Shown in pieces: positions 39,385-47,825 of a stretch of DNA of 64,000 nucleotides (position 1 is its first letter; every line of letters starts with the position of its first letter). The stretch spans positions 1 to 64,000 of the forward strand of contig CAWBRU010000021.1 of the NCBI GenBank assembly GCA_963791325.1, given 5' to 3'. The stretch comes from JBEVJK01 sp963791325. GTDB taxonomy: Bacteria; Pseudomonadota; Alphaproteobacteria; Rhizobiales; Rhizobiaceae. The position numbers were made by a program, and so were the translations under genes. The notes beneath the pieces are model-generated. The model did no database searches, was not told the DNA's origin, and was given only the letters and a program-made list of their open reading frames with translations.

Positions 39385-40920
39385 GTGGCGGTCGAGGATC
39401 TGGCCGTGCAGGGCAAGGGTGGACCGGCGCTCGAGATCACCGGGCTGACCAAGACGTTCGCGGGAACGCGCGCGTTGCAGGATGCATCGCTGTCCGTCAA
39501 CCGCGGCGAGATCCTGGCCCTGCTTGGCGAGAACGGAGCGGGCAAGTCGACGCTGATCAAGATCCTCGCCGGCGTCTACCAAGCCGATGCCGGCACCATC
39601 ATGCTGGGCGGCGTGCCGCTTGCCGGCCAGGCACGGACGCGGCCGATCAGCTTCATCCACCAGGATCTCGGCCTGGTCGACGACCTGTCGGTCGCCGAGA
39701 ACATCGCCTTGGTCAACGGCTTTCCGCGCCGACGGCGGCTGATCTCGTGGCGGCAGGTGCGGGCCGTGGCCAAGCAGGTGCTGGCTGTTCTCGACGCGCC
39801 GATCGACGTCGAGCGCCCGGTGCGCGGCCTGACCGCCACCGAGCGGTCGATCGTCGGCATCGCGCGCGCCGTCTCGGTGCATGCGGAAGTGCTGGTGCTC
39901 GACGAGCCGACTGCCGCTTTGCCGGCCGGCGATGTGGAAAAGCTGTTCGGCGTTCTGCGCAAGCTGCGCGGGGCCGGTGTCGCGCTGATCTACGTCACCC
40001 ACCGCATCGATGAGGTTTTTCGGCTCGCCGATCGGGTGACCGTGCTGCGCAACGGCCGCGTGGTAGCGTCCGAGCCGATCAGCGAGATCACCCCGGAAAC
40101 GCTGATTGCGCAAATTCTCGGCCGGCCGGTGACGGATCTCTTCGTCGAGCCTCCCGAGCCCGGCCGCGAGGTGGTGCTCGAGGTGGAGGGTCTCGCGGCG
40201 GGCACCGTGGGTCCGGTGAGCTTTCGGGTCAACGCCGGCGAGGTCGTCGGCCTCGTGGGGCGCATCGGCGCAGGTCATGACACCGTCGGGCGAGCCATTT
40301 ATGGCGCTTTGCCCCGCGCCGGCGGCGTGGTGCGGGTGGCCGGGCGTGAGGCTCGTCAGGGCGTCGCGGCGGCGCGGCGGGTCGGCATCGAGTTCTGCAC
40401 CGGCCGCCGAGTCGAGGAAGGCATTGCCACTCAGCTCTCGGTCAGGGAAAACCTTTGGATGAATCCCGGCAGCTATGGCCGCAATCTCCTGGCCTTTCGA
40501 AGCCGGGCCGCCGAGCGGCGCCAGGCCGGCCAGGTGCTCTACCGCTACGACGTCCGTCTCAGCGACACCGAGCAGACGATCAATACGCTCTCCGGCGGCA
40601 ACCAGCAGAAGGTGGTGCTAGCGCGGGCGCTCGAGACGGAGCCGCGGCTGCTGATCGTCGAGGAGCCGACCGCCGGCGTCGACGTCGGCGCCAAGGCGCA
40701 GATCTACCGCATCATCGAGGACGCGCTCGGTCGCGGCTTGGCCGTGCTGATGATCTCGTCGGATTTCGAGGAGATCGCCGAGACCTGCTTCCGGGCGCTG
40801 GTATTCGAGCGGGGCCGGATCGTGGCCGAACTCAGCAAGCCCAATGTCTCCCAAGAGCAACTCACCCGCATCGCGTCGGGCGACCATCGGAAGGAGCGCA
40901 ACCGTGCGGGCGTCTCGTGA
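39385..40920 (+). CDS. Sugar ABC transporter ATP-binding protein (RbsA-type)
   Basis: 511 residues with two ATPase cassettes. The first has Walker A GENGAGKSTLIK, signature LTATERSIVGIARAV and Walker B VLVLDEPTAAL. The second has a degenerate Walker A (LVGRIGAGHDTVGRAI, lacking GKS/T), LSGGNQQKVVLARAL and VEEPTAGVDVG; a weak second site is usual in RbsA/MglA proteins. The GTG at 39385 begins two bases after the previous stop and AGGAG overlaps that junction, so the exact start is uncertain. It partners the binding protein upstream and permease downstream. Confidence 0.92.
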   Translation: MAVEDLAVQGKGGPALEITGLTKTFAGTRALQDASLSVNRGEILALLGENGAGKSTLIKILAGVYQADAGTIMLGGVPLAGQARTRPISFIHQDLGLVDDLSVAENIALVNGFPRRRRLISWRQVRAVAKQVLAVLDAPIDVERPVRGLTATERSIVGIARAVSVHAEVLVLDEPTAALPAGDVEKLFGVLRKLRGAGVALIYVTHRIDEVFRLADRVTVLRNGRVVASEPISEITPETLIAQILGRPVTDLFVEPPEPGREVVLEVEGLAAGTVGPVSFRVNAGEVVGLVGRIGAGHDTVGRAIYGALPRAGGVVRVAGREARQGVAAARRVGIEFCTGRRVEEGIATQLSVRENLWMNPGSYGRNLLAFRSRAAERRQAGQVLYRYDVRLSDTEQTINTLSGGNQQKVVLARALETEPRLLIVEEPTAGVDVGAKAQIYRIIEDALGRGLAVLMISSDFEEIAETCFRALVFERGRIVAELSKPNVSQEQLTRIASGDHRKERNRAGVS

Positions 40921-41989
40921 CAGGCAGGCCGAGCCCCTGCGGGGGGTCGAGAACGACCGCTTCTCGTTCGCCAAGTTCGGCAGCGCCTATTTCCTGCTCG
41001 GCGTGCTGGTGCTGCTGTTCGTCGTCTTCTCGCTGCTTGCCCCCGACACCTTTCCGACCGCGTTCAACCTGCAGACGATGGGCACCAGCAAGTCGATCGT
41101 GGCGCTGCTCGCGCTCGGCGTCATGGTGCCGATCGCCGCCAACGAGTTCGACCTTTCGGTCGGCTATGCGCTCGGTCTGTTCCACATCTTGACCATGGGG
41201 CTGATGGTCTTCTCCGGCCTTGCTTGGTACAGCGCGGTGGCGTTGGTAGTCCTCGCCGGCGCGCTGCTCGGCCTGGTCAACGGGCTGCTGGTCGCCTGGG
41301 CGAAGATCTCCTCCTTCATTGCCACGCTTGGCACCGGCACGGTCATCTACGGCTTGTCGCAGATGTATTCGGGCGGATTGCAGATCGTCTCGCCGACGCC
41401 GCTGCCCAAGCCGTTTCTCGGCCTGACCTCGATGGTGTTCGGCATCCCCTGGCCGGTGATTTTCGTCCTCGTCGCCGCCATGCTGATGTGGCTGGCGGCC
41501 GAATATCTGCCGGTCGGACGCTACCTCTATGTGACCGGTTCGAACCGCCGCGCTGCCGAGCTGATGGGCATTCCGACCGGCCGCTATGTCGTCGGCGCCT
41601 TCGTCGTCTCCGGGGTTCTGTCGGCCTGTGCAGGGGTGTTGCTCGCCAGCCAGCTGCGCATCGGTCAAGGCGGGGTCGGCCCGGAATTCCTTCTGCCCGC
41701 CTTTGCCGCCGCGCTGCTCGGCGCCACGGCCGTTCGTCCGGGCCGCGTGAATGTCTGGGGGACGGTGACTGCGGTGGCCGTGCTGTCGGTCGGCGTCTCG
41801 GGCCTGCAGCAGCTCGGTGCGGTGTTCTATGTCGATCCGCTGTTCAGCGGCGCGACACTGATCCTCTCGGTCGGGCTCGCCGGCTGGGTGGGACGGCGCA
41901 CGGCCACGCGCACCAGCGCCGCGGCCGCCCTTGTGCGGCGCGCCGAAGCTCCGGCGGCGGAGGCAAAGCCGGCCGAACGCGCCCGCTGA
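40904..41989 (+). CDS. Sugar ABC transporter permease (RbsC-type)
   Basis: 361 residues, about eight to ten membrane helices (FLLGVLVLLFVVFSLLA, VALVVLAGALLGLVNGLLVA) with NEFDLSVGYALGLF and the ATPase-contact loop GRYLYVTGSNRRAAELMGI. The GTG at 40904 is selected because AAGGAG lies 7 bases upstream; it overlaps the ATPase stop by 17 bases. It completes the importer of the catabolic locus. Confidence 0.92.
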   Translation: MRASRDRQAEPLRGVENDRFSFAKFGSAYFLLGVLVLLFVVFSLLAPDTFPTAFNLQTMGTSKSIVALLALGVMVPIAANEFDLSVGYALGLFHILTMGLMVFSGLAWYSAVALVVLAGALLGLVNGLLVAWAKISSFIATLGTGTVIYGLSQMYSGGLQIVSPTPLPKPFLGLTSMVFGIPWPVIFVLVAAMLMWLAAEYLPVGRYLYVTGSNRRAAELMGIPTGRYVVGAFVVSGVLSACAGVLLASQLRIGQGGVGPEFLLPAFAAALLGATAVRPGRVNVWGTVTAVAVLSVGVSGLQQLGAVFYVDPLFSGATLILSVGLAGWVGRRTATRTSAAAALVRRAEAPAAEAKPAERAR

Positions 41990-42008
41990 CGGAAAGGAGG
42001 CTTAGGCC

Positions 42009-42821
42009 ATGCCGATCATCGAGACCGCCGACGGCGTCAGGCTGAGCTACACCGATGACGGCCGGGGCCGGCCGCTGGTGTTCGTCAGCGGCTGGGCGAT
42101 GTCGGGCGAATGGTTCGCCGAACAGCGGGCCCACTTCTCGCCCACTCGCCGTGTCGTGATTCTGGACACCCGTGCCCAAGGCAGATCGGAGCCGGTCACC
42201 TGGGGCCATCGCCTGTCGCGTCATGCCGCCGACCTTCACGACGTACTCGGCAAGCTCGATCTCGACGACATCACTCTGGTCGGCTGGTCACGCGGCACCG
42301 GGGTGATCATGTCCTATCTGGAACTGTTCGGCAGCGGCCGGGTCAGGGACATCGTGCTGGCCGGGTTCCTGCCTAGTCTCGCTGCACGCGCTGACTGGCC
42401 GTGGGGGTTCAACGTGCCGCCCCAGGCGTTCATCGACAGTGTCGTCGCCGACTATGCCAAAGTGGTCAGCGAGATGATCGTCAACATGACGCACCAGAAG
42501 CTGCCGCCCGAACGTGTCGCCGTGCTGACGGCCGAGAGCCTGCGGACCCCGCCGCTCGCTGCTGCGCGCATGCTCCAGGACCACATGAACGTCGACTGGC
42601 GCGACCAGCTCGGGCGCATCGACCGCCCGGTACTGATCTGTGCCGGCGAGCACGATCCGCAAGCCCCGGTCGAAGCAGCCGAGGCCACGGCCGCGCTGAT
42701 GCCTGATGCGTCCGTCGCACGCTTTCCGGAGAGCGGCCACTGCCCCTTCATCGAGGAGGCGGCGGCTTTCAACCGGGTGCTCGAGGCATTCATCGAGGCT
42801 GGGCCGGACAGGGTGCGCTAA
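42009..42821 (+). CDS. Alpha/beta hydrolase, lactonase/peroxidase-like
   Basis: 270 residues. The oxyanion region FVSGWAMSGEWF, DTRAQGRSE, nucleophile elbow GWSRG, acid region CAGEHDPQAPV and histidine in ESGHCPFIEE are all present. It resembles non-haem haloperoxidase/enol-lactonase proteins. AAAGGAGGC precedes the ATG. It is the second hydrolase of the locus, and having two suggests a lactone or ester intermediate in each arm; that is inference. Confidence 0.87.
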   Translation: MPIIETADGVRLSYTDDGRGRPLVFVSGWAMSGEWFAEQRAHFSPTRRVVILDTRAQGRSEPVTWGHRLSRHAADLHDVLGKLDLDDITLVGWSRGTGVIMSYLELFGSGRVRDIVLAGFLPSLAARADWPWGFNVPPQAFIDSVVADYAKVVSEMIVNMTHQKLPPERVAVLTAESLRTPPLAAARMLQDHMNVDWRDQLGRIDRPVLICAGEHDPQAPVEAAEATAALMPDASVARFPESGHCPFIEEAAAFNRVLEAFIEAGPDRVR

Positions 42822-42887
42822 GGGACTCGATCGTCAGCGGCGGCAGATGCCGCGAAGCTCACCTCTGGCACACCATAGGAGGCCTGC

Positions 42888-43376
42888 ATGGCAAAGCCGG
42901 TGATGAACCTGGACGAAGTCGAGTTCGACGATGTGGAAGAAAACGGGCTGTACACCTCCAGCCGTGGAACGATCGGCCGGCACATCGGTGCGACGAATTT
43001 CGGCTACAACCTCACCGTCCTGCCGCCGGGCAAGGCCCAATGCCCGTTCCATTGCCACCATGGCGAGGAGGAGATGTTCTTGATCCTGGACGGCGAGGGC
43101 GAACTTCGCTTCGGCGACGAACGCTTTCCTATTCGCCGCCACGATGTCATCGCCTGTCCGCCGGGCGGGCCCGCGGTCGCGCACCAGATCATCAACACCG
43201 GCCAGACCGCCATGCGCTATTTGGCACTGTCGACGCGGGTCGCGGTCGACGCCTGTGAATACCCCGATTCGGGCAAGGTGCTGGTCGTCGCCGGCAGGCG
43301 CGGCGCGGCCAGGCTGCGAAAGATGTTTCGAGGGGAGACTACGGTCGACTACTACGACCGGGAGCCAACGAGCTGA
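42888..43376 (+). CDS. Cupin-domain protein, last gene of the uptake arm
   Basis: 162 residues with a clear cupin: motif 1 CPFHCHHGEEEMFLILDG (His, His, Glu metal ligands) and motif 2 CPPGGPAVAHQIINTG. Cupins of this type are sugar isomerases, dioxygenases or binding proteins. TAGGAGGCC precedes the ATG at 42888. The gene ends the plus-strand arm; about 150 bases of apparently empty DNA follow. Confidence 0.87.
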   Translation: MAKPVMNLDEVEFDDVEENGLYTSSRGTIGRHIGATNFGYNLTVLPPGKAQCPFHCHHGEEEMFLILDGEGELRFGDERFPIRRHDVIACPPGGPAVAHQIINTGQTAMRYLALSTRVAVDACEYPDSGKVLVVAGRRGAARLRKMFRGETTVDYYDREPTS

Positions 43377-43550
43377 GCCGGATTGAAGCGCGCGATTGCC
43401 GTGCGTGAGACAGAGGGCGTGGGTGGAAGACGCCGGGTTGACCGGTTCGGCACAGGATTCAACCTGAGATTTTACCCGTGAAACAAAACGTCATGGGTCC
43501 TGCCGGGAAGTCCTGCGTTACTCCTCATGACTGCCATGGAGCGCACCCCG

Positions 43551-43778
43551 ATGATGCCTGCCATTCCGCCCGATGTCCCGCGGCACGAGTTGCCTGAATT
43601 TCTCTGCCGGAATTGCGCCGGCGCCAATCCGGCCGAGCTGGAAATGCTGGAAGATGCGCCCTGCCGTCATTGCGGCGCGGTGGTTACCATCGATGATCGG
43701 CTCGAACACGCCAGAAACGTGCTCGGCACGCTGTTCCGCCACGGGCACCATGATGTGGTGGTCAGGGTCGTCGGATGA
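43551..43778 (+). CDS. Small putative zinc-ribbon protein
   Basis: 75 residues with CRNC and CRHC-type pairs (FLCRNCAGANPAELEML..APCRHCGAVV) that could hold one zinc, followed by a short helix and His-rich GHHD segment. The ATG at 43551 is preceded by GGAG at 9 bases; the ATGs at 43527 and 43536 are alternatives. No homologue is recognised. The spacing of the four cysteines supports a real gene, but the length is small and no operon supports it. Confidence 0.5.
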   Translation: MMPAIPPDVPRHELPEFLCRNCAGANPAELEMLEDAPCRHCGAVVTIDDRLEHARNVLGTLFRHGHHDVVVRVVG

Positions 43779-43839
43779 GGGCGATGCAAGCGCCTCTCAT
43801 GACGGTCACCATGTCCCGCGTCGCGGTTCGTGGAGCTGG

Positions 43840-44091
43840 CTAGCTGGATCTGCTCCAGCAGCTCGACTTTTGCCAGCATCCCTTTTGCGTATAACCGTCC
43901 CAAACCATGCACGCCTGGAGATACTCCGCAGCCGCATCCACCTCCTGTGATTCGCTCTCGGTGAACGGGCTGGCGCCCGCAGCCTCGATGGCGTCCATCG
44001 TGCATTCGGCGAAGTCGTGGGTGCTGTCCGCCATCGCCGGCAGGCTGATTGCAAAGGCAACGGCCGTTAAGACGATTCTGAATGACTGCAT
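43840..44091 (-). CDS. Small secreted cysteine-containing protein
   Basis: 83 residues: a signal peptide (MQSFRIVLTAVAFAISLPAMA) then a mature part of about 62 residues with four cysteines (AECTM, QACMVW, GCW, SCW) and a tryptophan-rich end, likely a disulfide-bonded periplasmic or exported peptide. AGGAGGGACGAA is an excellent ribosome site before the ATG at 44091. No family recognised. A 6-bp inverted repeat (44126-44141) lies 35 bases upstream. Confidence 0.7.
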   Translation of the reverse strand: MQSFRIVLTAVAFAISLPAMADSTHDFAECTMDAIEAAGASPFTESESQEVDAAAEYLQACMVWDGYTQKGCWQKSSCWSRSS

Positions 44092-44125
44092 TTCGTCCCT
44101 CCTGAAATAACTATCGAGTTTGCTT

Positions 44126-44141
44126 ATCACCGATTGGTGAT
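44126..44141. promoter_or_regulatory. Inverted repeat ATCACC-GATT-GGTGAT
   Basis: A perfect 6-bp inverted repeat with a 4-base centre, 35 bases before the small secreted protein gene on the minus strand. Its size and place suit an operator. The regulator is unknown. Confidence 0.4.
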
Positions 44142-44357
44142 GAAGGCTGCTCCGAGACTTTCCGCGCAACGGACAAAAAAGACTCTGCTAAACTTCCTTC
44201 GCGGATTGGCCTAAGAAGATCCGGAAGCCGCTGGCATAGCTTGCAATCCGTTGAGGTTTGGCTTGCCAAGCGTCGATATCGTGCTGACGGTCGGGTGTCG
44301 GGGACGCCGTCGCTCGGATGGAGGCGCCTTTTCGGACGGCAAGCGAGTGAGGAAGCA

Positions 44358-44930
44358 ATGGCTCAAGGAATGAATCCGGCCGCCCCGCATCATTTGCCGC
44401 CGTTCATCACCGCCCCGGGTCAGACCGACGTTTTCCTGGTCGGATCGGCGATCTTCCTCGTCGTCGGCGTCATCGCGCTGGGCAGCCTCTATTTTCGCCT
44501 GCACGCGCTGCCCGAACAGCTCGCGCATGGCAAGGCAAGCAAGCTGCAGTTCGAGGTGGTGGCCGTGCTCGCTTTGCTGGCGCTCTTTACCCACAACAGC
44601 TGGTTCTGGGTCGCTGCCCTGCTGCTCGCCATCGTGCCGCTGCCCGATGTCTACAGCCAAATCGAACGGATGGCCGATTCGCTTGTCAAAATGGCGCATC
44701 GGCCGCGCCGCCGGCCGCCTGAGCCGCACCTGGAAGCCGGCAGAATGGAGGTCCGTGCGGCCCAGACCCCCATGGCCGGAGATGGACATGCAGCTGCCCA
44801 GCCCAGCGACAATCACGGGGCGGTCTCCGAGTTGGCTCCCGCCGTGACGGCATCGCAGGCGCTTGTCGACGAGCCCCGGCCAGCCAGGCCCGCGGGCACG
44901 CAAGGCCCGCCGATGCGCGAAAAGGCGTAA
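44358..44930 (+). CDS. DUF3302-family inner-membrane protein (YiaW-like)
   Basis: 190 residues with two membrane helices (FLVGSAIFLVVGVIALGSLYF and FEVVAVLALLALF..WVAALLLAIVPL) and a Pro/Ala-rich cytoplasmic or periplasmic tail. DUF3302 proteins such as YiaW are typically encoded beside a HlyD-type protein (YiaV), as here, 3 bases before the next gene. GAGTGAGGAAGC precedes the ATG at 44358. The pair is thought to form an envelope export or stress module; substrate unknown. Confidence 0.8.
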   Translation: MAQGMNPAAPHHLPPFITAPGQTDVFLVGSAIFLVVGVIALGSLYFRLHALPEQLAHGKASKLQFEVVAVLALLALFTHNSWFWVAALLLAIVPLPDVYSQIERMADSLVKMAHRPRRRPPEPHLEAGRMEVRAAQTPMAGDGHAAAQPSDNHGAVSELAPAVTASQALVDEPRPARPAGTQGPPMREKA

Positions 44931-44933
44931 GCG

Positions 44934-46169
44934 ATGATCGAACTCTTCCTCTGCTCGGTTATCACCGTGCTGCCCGATTTTCTCTACCGCCGCTATGTGC
45001 AGGGCAAGAAGGTCGGCACCGATATCACTCTCTATTCGGTCTGGTTCGAGCTCCGCTACGGGATCACCGCTTGCCTGTTCCTGACCTTGCTGCTGCTCAC
45101 CGTGATCCTTTACTTCCACCCGTCCACCAGCAATGCCGTGTCGTTCTACCGAACCGTCCCGATCCTTCCGGAAAGCTCCGGCCGGGTCGAGGAGGTGCTG
45201 GTCGGGGTGAGCGACAAGGTCAAGGCCGGCCAGCCGATCTTCAAGCTGAACGATTCGACGCAGAAGGCGGCCCTCGACACCGCCCAGCGCAAGCTCGCCG
45301 AAGTCGATGCCGCGATCGAATTGGCGAAGAGCCAGCTGGTGGTCTCGGATGCCCAGATCAGCGAGGCGGAGAGCGCCTACCGGCAGGCCGTCGACGAGCT
45401 TGCGACCAGGACCGAGCTCAAGGCGCGCAATTCGCCGTCGGTCGCGCCGCGCGAGATCGAGCGGCTGCAGAATGTCGTTGATGGCCGGCAGGCCGCCGTT
45501 GCCGCCGCGATCGCCGGCAAGCAGACGATTTCGACCCAGATCGCCACCGTGCTGCCTGCACAACAGGCGAGTGCCACGGCGCAGGTCGCCGAGGCCCAGG
45601 TCGCCCTCGATAAGACGACGGTGCACGCCGGGATCGACGGCATCATCGAGCAGTTCACCTTGCGCAAGGGCGATATCGTCAACCCGTTGATGCGCCCCGC
45701 CGGCGTGCTGGTCCCGTCGGAAGCCGGCCGCTGGGGCCTGATCGCCGGCTTCAACCAATTGGAAGCCCAGGTGATGAAGCCTGGCATGGTGGCCGAAGCG
45801 ACCTGCGTGTCGAAGCCAATGACGGTGATCCCGATGGTGGTGACCAACGTCCAGGATCTGATCGCGACCGGCCAGGTGCGGGCCTCCGACCAGCTGATCG
45901 ATGCCCAGCAGGTCGCCCGGCCCGGGACGCTGACCGTCTATCTCGAGCCGCTGTTCGACAACGGCTTCGAAGGCATCCCGCCCGGCAGCAATTGCATCGC
46001 CAATGCCTATACCAGCAACTACGACCGGCTCGATTCCGGCGATGTCGGAGGCTTGATGTGGCTGGCGCTGCATGGCATCGATGCCGTCGGCGTGGTCCAT
46101 GCGATCGTGCTGCGCATCCAGGCGCTGGTGCTGCCGATCCAGACGCTGGTGTTCTCAGGCGGCCATTGA
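44934..46169 (+). CDS. HlyD-family membrane fusion protein (YiaV-like)
   Basis: 411 residues: a membrane anchor at about 48-64 (FLTLLLLTVILYF), biotinyl-lipoyl-like halves (SSGRVEEVLVGVSDKVKAGQPIF and DKTTVHAGIDGIIEQFTLRKGDIV), and an alpha-helical hairpin between them rich in Ala/Gln/Glu. This is the periplasmic adaptor of a pump, but no pump gene adjoins, as is usual for the YiaV/YibH group. The C-terminus has further hydrophobic stretches. It overlaps no gene and starts 3 bases after the DUF3302 stop, so the two form one operon. Confidence 0.88.
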   Translation: MIELFLCSVITVLPDFLYRRYVQGKKVGTDITLYSVWFELRYGITACLFLTLLLLTVILYFHPSTSNAVSFYRTVPILPESSGRVEEVLVGVSDKVKAGQPIFKLNDSTQKAALDTAQRKLAEVDAAIELAKSQLVVSDAQISEAESAYRQAVDELATRTELKARNSPSVAPREIERLQNVVDGRQAAVAAAIAGKQTISTQIATVLPAQQASATAQVAEAQVALDKTTVHAGIDGIIEQFTLRKGDIVNPLMRPAGVLVPSEAGRWGLIAGFNQLEAQVMKPGMVAEATCVSKPMTVIPMVVTNVQDLIATGQVRASDQLIDAQQVARPGTLTVYLEPLFDNGFEGIPPGSNCIANAYTSNYDRLDSGDVGGLMWLALHGIDAVGVVHAIVLRIQALVLPIQTLVFSGGH

Positions 46170-46226
46170 GGTGGCCGCGCGGCGACGCAGCAACAAAGTC
46201 TCGCGCTTGATAAGAGGGCGGCGGGC

Positions 46227-46436
46227 TCAACCGCTGCATCTGCCTGCTTGCGATCGTCGGCCCGCGCCCGCCGCCTTACCGGCTTTCAGCTCGTCGACTT
46301 CGGCCAGCGCCATCGCCAACAGGTAAGAGAGGAATCCGAGCTCGCCGCCCATGGCTCTCAGTTGCGCTTCTATCAGTAACAGCTCAATCGTTTTCAACGC
46401 CCGCCGCTGCCGACGGGAGACACTTGCCTTCGCCAT
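46227..46436 (-). CDS. Possible small helical protein
   Basis: 69 residues, basic at both ends with an amphipathic helix in the middle (KTIELLLIEAQLRAMGGELG then FLSYLLAMALAEVDELKAG). No clear ribosome site and no recognised family. The Leu/Ala/Glu composition looks protein-like, and without it the 350-base gap between the HlyD gene and puuB would be empty. Low confidence. Confidence 0.4.
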   Translation of the reverse strand: MAKASVSRRQRRALKTIELLLIEAQLRAMGGELGFLSYLLAMALAEVDELKAGKAAGAGRRSQAGRCSG

Positions 46437-46520
46437 GTTCGCCCAACTTGAAACCCGATACCCGGGCCTCTGTTTGCCACGACGCCGCAAAACGAACCGT
46501 TTCAGTGAAGAGTGCGCGCC

Positions 46521-47807
46521 TCAGATCCGATCGCGCAGCGCAAACCAGTTGAGCGCCAGGAAGAGCAGCGGCGATTGCCAGCGCCGGCCGCCGGGAAATG
46601 CAGGGATACCGAGGCTCTCGAACAGCTTAAGCCGGTCGCGGTTGCCGGCCACCGTCTCGGCATAGAGCTTGCCGACGAAGTTCGACAGCATCACGCCGTG
46701 GCCCGAGTAGCCGCCCGCGGAGATGACGTTCGGCATCACTTCCTGCACGAACGGCTTGCGCGGCACGGTGATGCCGACATAGCCGCCCCAGCCATGGGTG
46801 ATCTCGACATCCTTCAGCTTGGGATAGATCTCCGCGATCTGCCGACGGATATGGATGTGGATGTCCTTGGGATCCTTGACCCCATAGATCTCGCGGCCGC
46901 CGAACAGCAGCCGGTTGTCCTTTGATTTGCGGAAGTAGCGCACCACGAAGCGGGAATCGTCGACCGCTTCGCCGCCGGGCAGCACAGGCGATTGGGCCTC
47001 GAGCGGCACCGTAGCGCCGATAAACGACCCGATCGGCAGGATGTGCCGAGCGGTCACCGGCTCGAGCTCGCCGCCATAGGCGTCGACGGCCAGCAGGGCC
47101 TTCTCGGCTGTTATCACCCCGCGCGCGGTGTGAATGCGGACTTTGCCGCCTTGCGTATCGACCCGCGTTGCGGCGGTCTGCTCATGGAGCCGGGCACCGG
47201 CTTCTGCGGCCACCCGCGCTGTGCCGATCACCAGCTTGAGCGGGTCGATGTGGCCGGTGCCGGTATCGCGGACGCCGCCGAAATAGTGATGCGAGCCGAG
47301 CCGCGTCGCCGTCTCCGCGGCATCCATGAAGCGGATATGCGGATAGCCGAAGCGGGTCACCATCAGCTCGGCATGCGCCTTGTAGTCGTCCAGCAGGCGA
47401 GGCTTGTGAACCACCGAGAGCTGCCCGGGCTGGTAATCGATGTCGATGGCGTTCGACTGGGCGAAATCGACGAGATGGTGCTTGGCCTCTTCGGCCAGCT
47501 CGAACAGCGCCCGCGCGCGGCTGAGGCCCAGCTCCTCTTCCAGCTCTTCGGCCCAGGCGCGCTGGCCCGTGCCGAGCTGGCCGCCGTTGCGCCCCGAGGC
47601 GCCGTCGCCGAAACGATGCGCCTCGATCAGCACGACGTTGGCACCCGTCTTGGCGAGATGGGCGGCCGCAGACAGCCCGGTGAAGCCGCCACCGACGATG
47701 GCGATGTCGGCGACCGCGTCGCCGTCCAGCCGCGGGTAGCGCGGCCTGTTGCCGACATTCGCCTCGTACCAGGAATAGCCAGGCGAGATCGGACTTTGGT
47801 AAGTCAT
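46521..47807 (-). CDS. puuB: Gamma-glutamylputrescine oxidase-like FAD oxidoreductase
   Basis: 428 residues of the DAO family: FAD motif IVGGGFTGLSAAAHLAKTG near residue 37, ASGRNGGQLG, GGREIYG, THGWGGYVGITVPRKP and SAGGYSGHGVMLSN. Order and neighbour (a PuuA-like glutamine synthetase 18 bases upstream) fit gamma-glutamylputrescine oxidase, which turns gamma-glutamylputrescine into the aldehyde plus ammonia and peroxide. Together with the PotFGHI-type importer in the window this supports putrescine use as a carbon and nitrogen source. Confidence 0.85.
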   Translation of the reverse strand: MTYQSPISPGYSWYEANVGNRPRYPRLDGDAVADIAIVGGGFTGLSAAAHLAKTGANVVLIEAHRFGDGASGRNGGQLGTGQRAWAEELEEELGLSRARALFELAEEAKHHLVDFAQSNAIDIDYQPGQLSVVHKPRLLDDYKAHAELMVTRFGYPHIRFMDAAETATRLGSHHYFGGVRDTGTGHIDPLKLVIGTARVAAEAGARLHEQTAATRVDTQGGKVRIHTARGVITAEKALLAVDAYGGELEPVTARHILPIGSFIGATVPLEAQSPVLPGGEAVDDSRFVVRYFRKSKDNRLLFGGREIYGVKDPKDIHIHIRRQIAEIYPKLKDVEITHGWGGYVGITVPRKPFVQEVMPNVISAGGYSGHGVMLSNFVGKLYAETVAGNRDRLKLFESLGIPAFPGGRRWQSPLLFLALNWFALRDRI

Positions 47808-47825
47808 CCCCGACGTGATCCTGCG

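Noticed and set aside
44211..46100. A 629-residue open frame on the minus strand
   Set aside because: It is antisense to the DUF3302/HlyD operon, which has ribosome sites and conserved motifs.
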